Both the position numbers and the translations under genes were made by a program. Below the pieces are notes generated by a model, which was given only the letters and a program-made list of their open reading frames with translations, made no database searches and had not been told where the DNA came from. This document shows, one piece after another, positions 6,998-9,302 of a DNA stretch of 9,302 bases (position 1 is its first letter; every line of letters starts with the position of its first letter). Origin of the DNA: Gaopeijia sp032250675. Its GTDB lineage: Bacteria > Gemmatimonadota > Gemmatimonadetes > Longimicrobiales > Gaopeijiaceae. Where the stretch lies: the NCBI GenBank assembly GCA_032250675.1, contig JAVVEY010000104.1:1-9302 (forward strand), read 5' to 3'.

Positions 6998-8024
6998 CGG
7001 GCGCCCCCACATGGGCCGAGGTGAGCACGGGGACCTCGAGAGAGACCGCCGTCCCCCCCTCTCCCGAGCGGATCCGTACGGTCCCGCCGATCATCGACGC
7101 GCGCTCCCGCATCCCGAGCAGCCCGAGCCCCGCCACCCCGTCACTCACCGACGCCGGGTCGAAGCCGCACCCGTCGTCGCGAATGGAGAGGCGGACGCGC
7201 TCGTCCTCGACTTCGATCCGGACCTCGATCCGCTCCGCCCCGGCATGGCGCACGGCGTTCGCGATCGCCTCCTGCGCGATCCGGTAGAGGGCGAGGAGGC
7301 CGTCGGGGTCGAGGAGGGCGTCGGGGCCGCTCTCGCCCTCGAGATCGATCCGCACGCGGTGCGCCGTGCTCACCATCCGCAGGTGAGCACGGAGCGCGGG
7401 GATGAAGCCGGCGTCCTCGAGCTCGGGAGGGCGAAGCCCGCGCGCCACACGGCGCACCCCTTCGACCGTCTCTCGCAGCCCGTCGCGGAGCGCCGTGATC
7501 TCCTCGGAGTGCGCCGAAGCGGAGCGTTCGAGGAGGGTGAGCCGGACGATGTGGGTGGCGAGCTCCTGCGCCGTCTGGTCGTGGAGTTCGCGCGCGATCC
7601 GCGTCCGCTCCTCTTCGGCGGCGCGCAGCGCACCGAGCCCGAAGTTCCGGAGGCGACGGCGGTCCGAGATGTCGCGCACGATCGCGATCACGTGGTGGTC
7701 TTCCCCCACCTCGACGGGGCTGAGCGAGATCTCGACGGGGAAGGTGTGTCCCCGGGCGTGCAGCGCTTCGAGTTCCGACTCCACCCCCATCGGGCGCCGT
7801 CGGGGATCGGCGTGGTAGTCGTCGCGGTGCCCCAGATGGCGCTCGCGCGCATCCCTCGGGACGAGCTCCTCGACGCGCATCCCGACGAGCGCGCCGTCCG
7901 GATATCCGAAGAGATGATCCGCGTGGGCATTCGCCTCGACGATCGTCCCTTCGCGATCGACGACCATGATCCCGTCGGGGGCCGAGTCGAAGACGACTTT
8001 ATAGGTGTGCGAGGAGAGCGGCAT
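6990..8024 (-). CDS. Soluble PAS-domain histidine kinase, HisKA_3 (NarX/NreB/DegS class)
   Basis: The 344-residue protein has no membrane span. An N-terminal PAS domain runs from about residue 8 (VVFDSAPDGIMVVD) to 121 (AIVRDISDR). The HisKA_3 dimerisation helix follows, with phosphoacceptor His148 and the phosphatase-type DxxxQ motif (Asp149, Gln153) in EEERTRIARELHDQTAQELA, and RGLRPPELEDAG in the second helix. The HATPase domain has an N box (QEAIANAVRHA, Asn256), G1 box DDGCGFD (Asp284) and G2 box (GLGLLGMRERA). All catalytic motifs are intact. In the PAS domain, His63 aligns without gaps to the haem ligand His200 of Bradyrhizobium FixL, so haem-based O2 sensing is possible but unproven. 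There is no N-terminal Cys cluster as in NreB. ATG 8024 is chosen because PAS homology begins directly after it and AGGGA precedes it; an in-frame ATG at 8126 would add 34 low-complexity residues. Confidence 0.93.
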   Translation of the reverse strand: MPLSSHTYKVVFDSAPDGIMVVDREGTIVEANAHADHLFGYPDGALVGMRVEELVPRDARERHLGHRDDYHADPRRRPMGVESELEALHARGHTFPVEISLSPVEVGEDHHVIAIVRDISDRRRLRNFGLGALRAAEEERTRIARELHDQTAQELATHIVRLTLLERSASAHSEEITALRDGLRETVEGVRRVARGLRPPELEDAGFIPALRAHLRMVSTAHRVRIDLEGESGPDALLDPDGLLALYRIAQEAIANAVRHAGAERIEVRIEVEDERVRLSIRDDGCGFDPASVSDGVAGLGLLGMRERASMIGGTVRIRSGEGGTAVSLEVPVLTSAHVGAPDA

Positions 8025-8215
8025 TCGATCCCTGATCTGCGAACCCGGTGAGTCCCGGGAATCCGGATACGGTTCGAGGGGTGAGTATGGATGAGCGCGA
8101 GGGTGGAAGATCTCCCGACACCACATCTGGCGGGCCTCCCCACAGGCAAGCCCGACGTCGTCATCTAACCTACGATGTAGAGGTATCTTCGCGACATCCC
8201 TTCACCCCACCGGGC
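8025..8215. promoter_or_regulatory. Divergent intergenic region between the PAS kinase and the pseudo-kinase
   Basis: This 191-base stretch, the longest gap in the window, separates two divergently transcribed genes and must hold the promoters for both if each start is right. It contains several short dyads: TCCCGGGA (8053-8060), ATCCGGAT (8061-8068), CGACGTCG (8153-8160) and CTACGATGTAG (8170-8180). Weak -10-like hexamers are CATACT on the minus strand (8089-8084) and TACGAT on the plus strand (8171-8176); neither has a convincing -35 partner. No terminator or small RNA is evident. If the kinase really starts at 8126, the gap shrinks to 89 bases. Confidence 0.45.
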
Positions 8216-9302
8216 ATGCCCCGTTCCCTGGCCACGTCTGCGGGCTCACGCTCGCCATTCACCCGTGCGGCGGACCGCGCCCTGGGCCTTCCACTCTTCT
8301 GGAAGCTGCTCTGGCCCTCGGTCGTCGTCTCGGGGGGCACGGTGCTCTTCGTCCTCTGGCTCACCCACGGCGAGGCCTTCGTGCTCACCCCGGTGAGCGT
8401 CGCCCTCCTCCTGGCTGGCGTCACGCTCGGCACGGGGGTCGTCCAGGCGGTGCTGGTGCGAGTGGCGCTGAGTCCGCTCGCCAGGCTCGAAGGTACGGCA
8501 CGGCGCGTGGGCCGGGGCGACTTCTCGGCACGCGCCCTCCCGTCCCGCGTGGAAGACGCGCAGATGGAGCGGCTCCGCGTCGCCTTCAACCGGATGCTCA
8601 ACGAGATCGAGGCCGTCCGGATGCAGAAGGACCGGGTGGCCCAGGAGACGATCAGCGCCGAGGAAGAGGAACGCGATACGGTGGCACGCGAGCTCTGGGG
8701 CGAGCCCGCGCAGGCGCTCGCCGGCCTCCTCCTTCGCCTCCGCGTCCTCGTGCGCCGCCACCCCGAGGTCTCCGACGCCGCCGACGAGATCGAGGCGGGG
8801 ATCCGTGACGCCCTCGAGGAGGTGCGCCGTCTGGCACGCCGGCTCCGTCCGCCGGAGCTCGACGAACTCGGCGTTCGCGCGGCGCTCGCGGCGCATCTGC
8901 GTTCCCTCACCATCCCCGCCGCGATCGAGCCGGCGATCACCGGCACGGTGCCCGACGAACGGCTCAACCCCGAAGGGTCCCTCACCCTCTTCCGCGTGCT
9001 GCAATCCGCCCTCACCTGTGCGGTCTCCCGTGATCCGGATGTCGCGCACCCCGCCTCGATCACCTTCCGCGAAGCGGGGGACCGACTCGTCACCGAGGTG
9101 CACCTCCCGGCCGGCCGGGGTGGCCAGACCGGGGGTCACCTCCCCAGACTCGAGGGGTGGGCGGAGCGGATCCGCTGGGCGGGAGGAGAGTTCGTGACGC
9201 GTGAGGTCGCGCGCGGTGACGGCGCGCGAGGTGACCTCGAGCTGAAGCTGACCCTCCCCCTCGCCGCCGCCTCGCCCCCCCCCCCCCCCCCCCCCCCCCC
9301 CC
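8216..9302 (+). CDS. Membrane-anchored HAMP/HisKA_3 pseudo-histidine-kinase (3' end masked by poly-C)
   Basis: An open frame from ATG 8216 runs 353 codons to the C run at 9275 with no stop. Two membrane helices (about 30-50 and 56-82) flank only a few residues, so there is no large periplasmic sensor. A HAMP domain follows (about 84-135: LSPLARLEGTARRVGRGDFS to AFNRMLNEIEAVR). The HisKA_3 region reads EEEERDTVARELWGEPAQAL: Trp161 replaces the phosphoaccepting His and Gly162 the next Asp, while the second helix RRLARRLRPPELDELGVRAAL is well kept. In the ATPase region the N box is lost (LFRVLQSALTCAVSRD, Cys268 in place of Asn) and the DxGxG box is not recognisable (HLPAGRGG). It should therefore neither autophosphorylate nor bind ATP normally. 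The start has no clear ribosome site. Clean frame and codon use like its neighbours argue against decay; a regulatory or scaffolding role is inferred. Confidence 0.85.
   Translation, partial: MPRSLATSAGSRSPFTRAADRALGLPLFWKLLWPSVVVSGGTVLFVLWLTHGEAFVLTPVSVALLLAGVTLGTGVVQAVLVRVALSPLARLEGTARRVGRGDFSARALPSRVEDAQMERLRVAFNRMLNEIEAVRMQKDRVAQETISAEEEERDTVARELWGEPAQALAGLLLRLRVLVRRHPEVSDAADEIEAGIRDALEEVRRLARRLRPPELDELGVRAALAAHLRSLTIPAAIEPAITGTVPDERLNPEGSLTLFRVLQSALTCAVSRDPDVAHPASITFREAGDRLVTEVHLPAGRGGQTGGHLPRLEGWAERIRWAGGEFVTREVARGDGARGDLELKLTLPLAAASPPPPPPPPP
9275..9302. other. Run of 28 C at the window end, probable sequencing/assembly artefact
   Basis: The last 28 bases are all C. The coding frame of the pseudo-kinase would read as poly-proline through it, right after a segment (ELKLTLPL) that matches the end of an HATPase domain. 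A pure homopolymer at a sequence end is typical of poly-G reads from two-colour sequencers carried into an assembly, seen here as its complement. I treat the real sequence as ending at about 9274. Confidence 0.8.

Noticed and set aside
6990..8024. Naming the two-component pair nreBC or fixLJ
   Set aside because: The kinase lacks the NreB cysteine cluster, and its HisKA_3 class differs from the HisKA of FixL. Neither name is supported by the sequence.
8696..8698. Trp at the H-box as a simple sequencing error
   Set aside because: CAC or CAT to TGG needs at least two base changes, and the ATP-binding motifs further along are lost as well, so one local error does not explain it.
8246..9139. Minus-strand open frames of about 300 codons opposite the plus-strand gene at 8216
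   Set aside because: The plus-strand reading shows membrane helices, HAMP and HisKA_3 similarity; the minus-strand readings are low-complexity charged sequence with no domain.

Overview
This is a high-G+C bacterial window and almost all of it is coding. It carries a cbb3-type (C-family) cytochrome c oxidase locus, its assembly genes and an adjacent two-component system. Ten genes are packed on the minus strand and one gene diverges on the plus strand. The cbb3 oxidase and cytosolic HisKA_3/LuxR-type signalling point to a Gram-negative-type aerobe or microaerobe. A proteobacterium or a member of a phylum such as Gemmatimonadota would fit, but the sequence alone does not fix the phylum.

In minus-strand transcription order (right to left) the genes are: a soluble PAS histidine kinase (8024-6990), a NarL/FixJ-type response regulator (6997-6323), a TauE/SafE-like membrane protein (6266-5484), ccoN (5483-4026), ccoO (4015-3248), ccoQ (3246-3067), ccoP (3070-2489), ccoG (2482-1148), a 50-residue FixH/CcoH-like membrane peptide (1151-999) and the first 331 codons of a ccoI/FixI copper P-type ATPase (994 to beyond position 1). 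Most junctions are ATGA overlaps or gaps of 10 bases or fewer, so ccoN to ccoI is very probably one operon. The regulator genes may be co-transcribed with it.

The genes make a coherent high-affinity respiration module. CcoN is the haem-copper catalytic subunit and CcoO and CcoP are membrane-anchored c-type cytochromes. CcoG and CcoI supply copper to the active site. The kinase/regulator pair upstream is a natural candidate to control expression. A 17-bp inverted repeat (GTAGGG-N5-CCCTAC on the plus strand, 6274-6290) lies between the regulator and the TauE/oxidase genes. Its half-sites resemble those of NarL-family regulators such as NreC.

The most unusual item is the divergent plus-strand gene at 8216. 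It encodes a membrane-anchored HAMP-HisKA_3 protein clearly related to the intact kinase next door. It has Trp in place of the phosphoaccepting His, Gly in place of the following Asp, and no recognisable N box or G1 ATP-binding motif. The frame is clean over more than 350 codons, so it looks like a maintained pseudo-histidine-kinase rather than a decayed gene. The window ends in a run of 28 C, which is probably a sequencing or assembly artefact. Two further departures from the textbook cco locus are a mono-haem CcoP and the miniature FixH-like protein.
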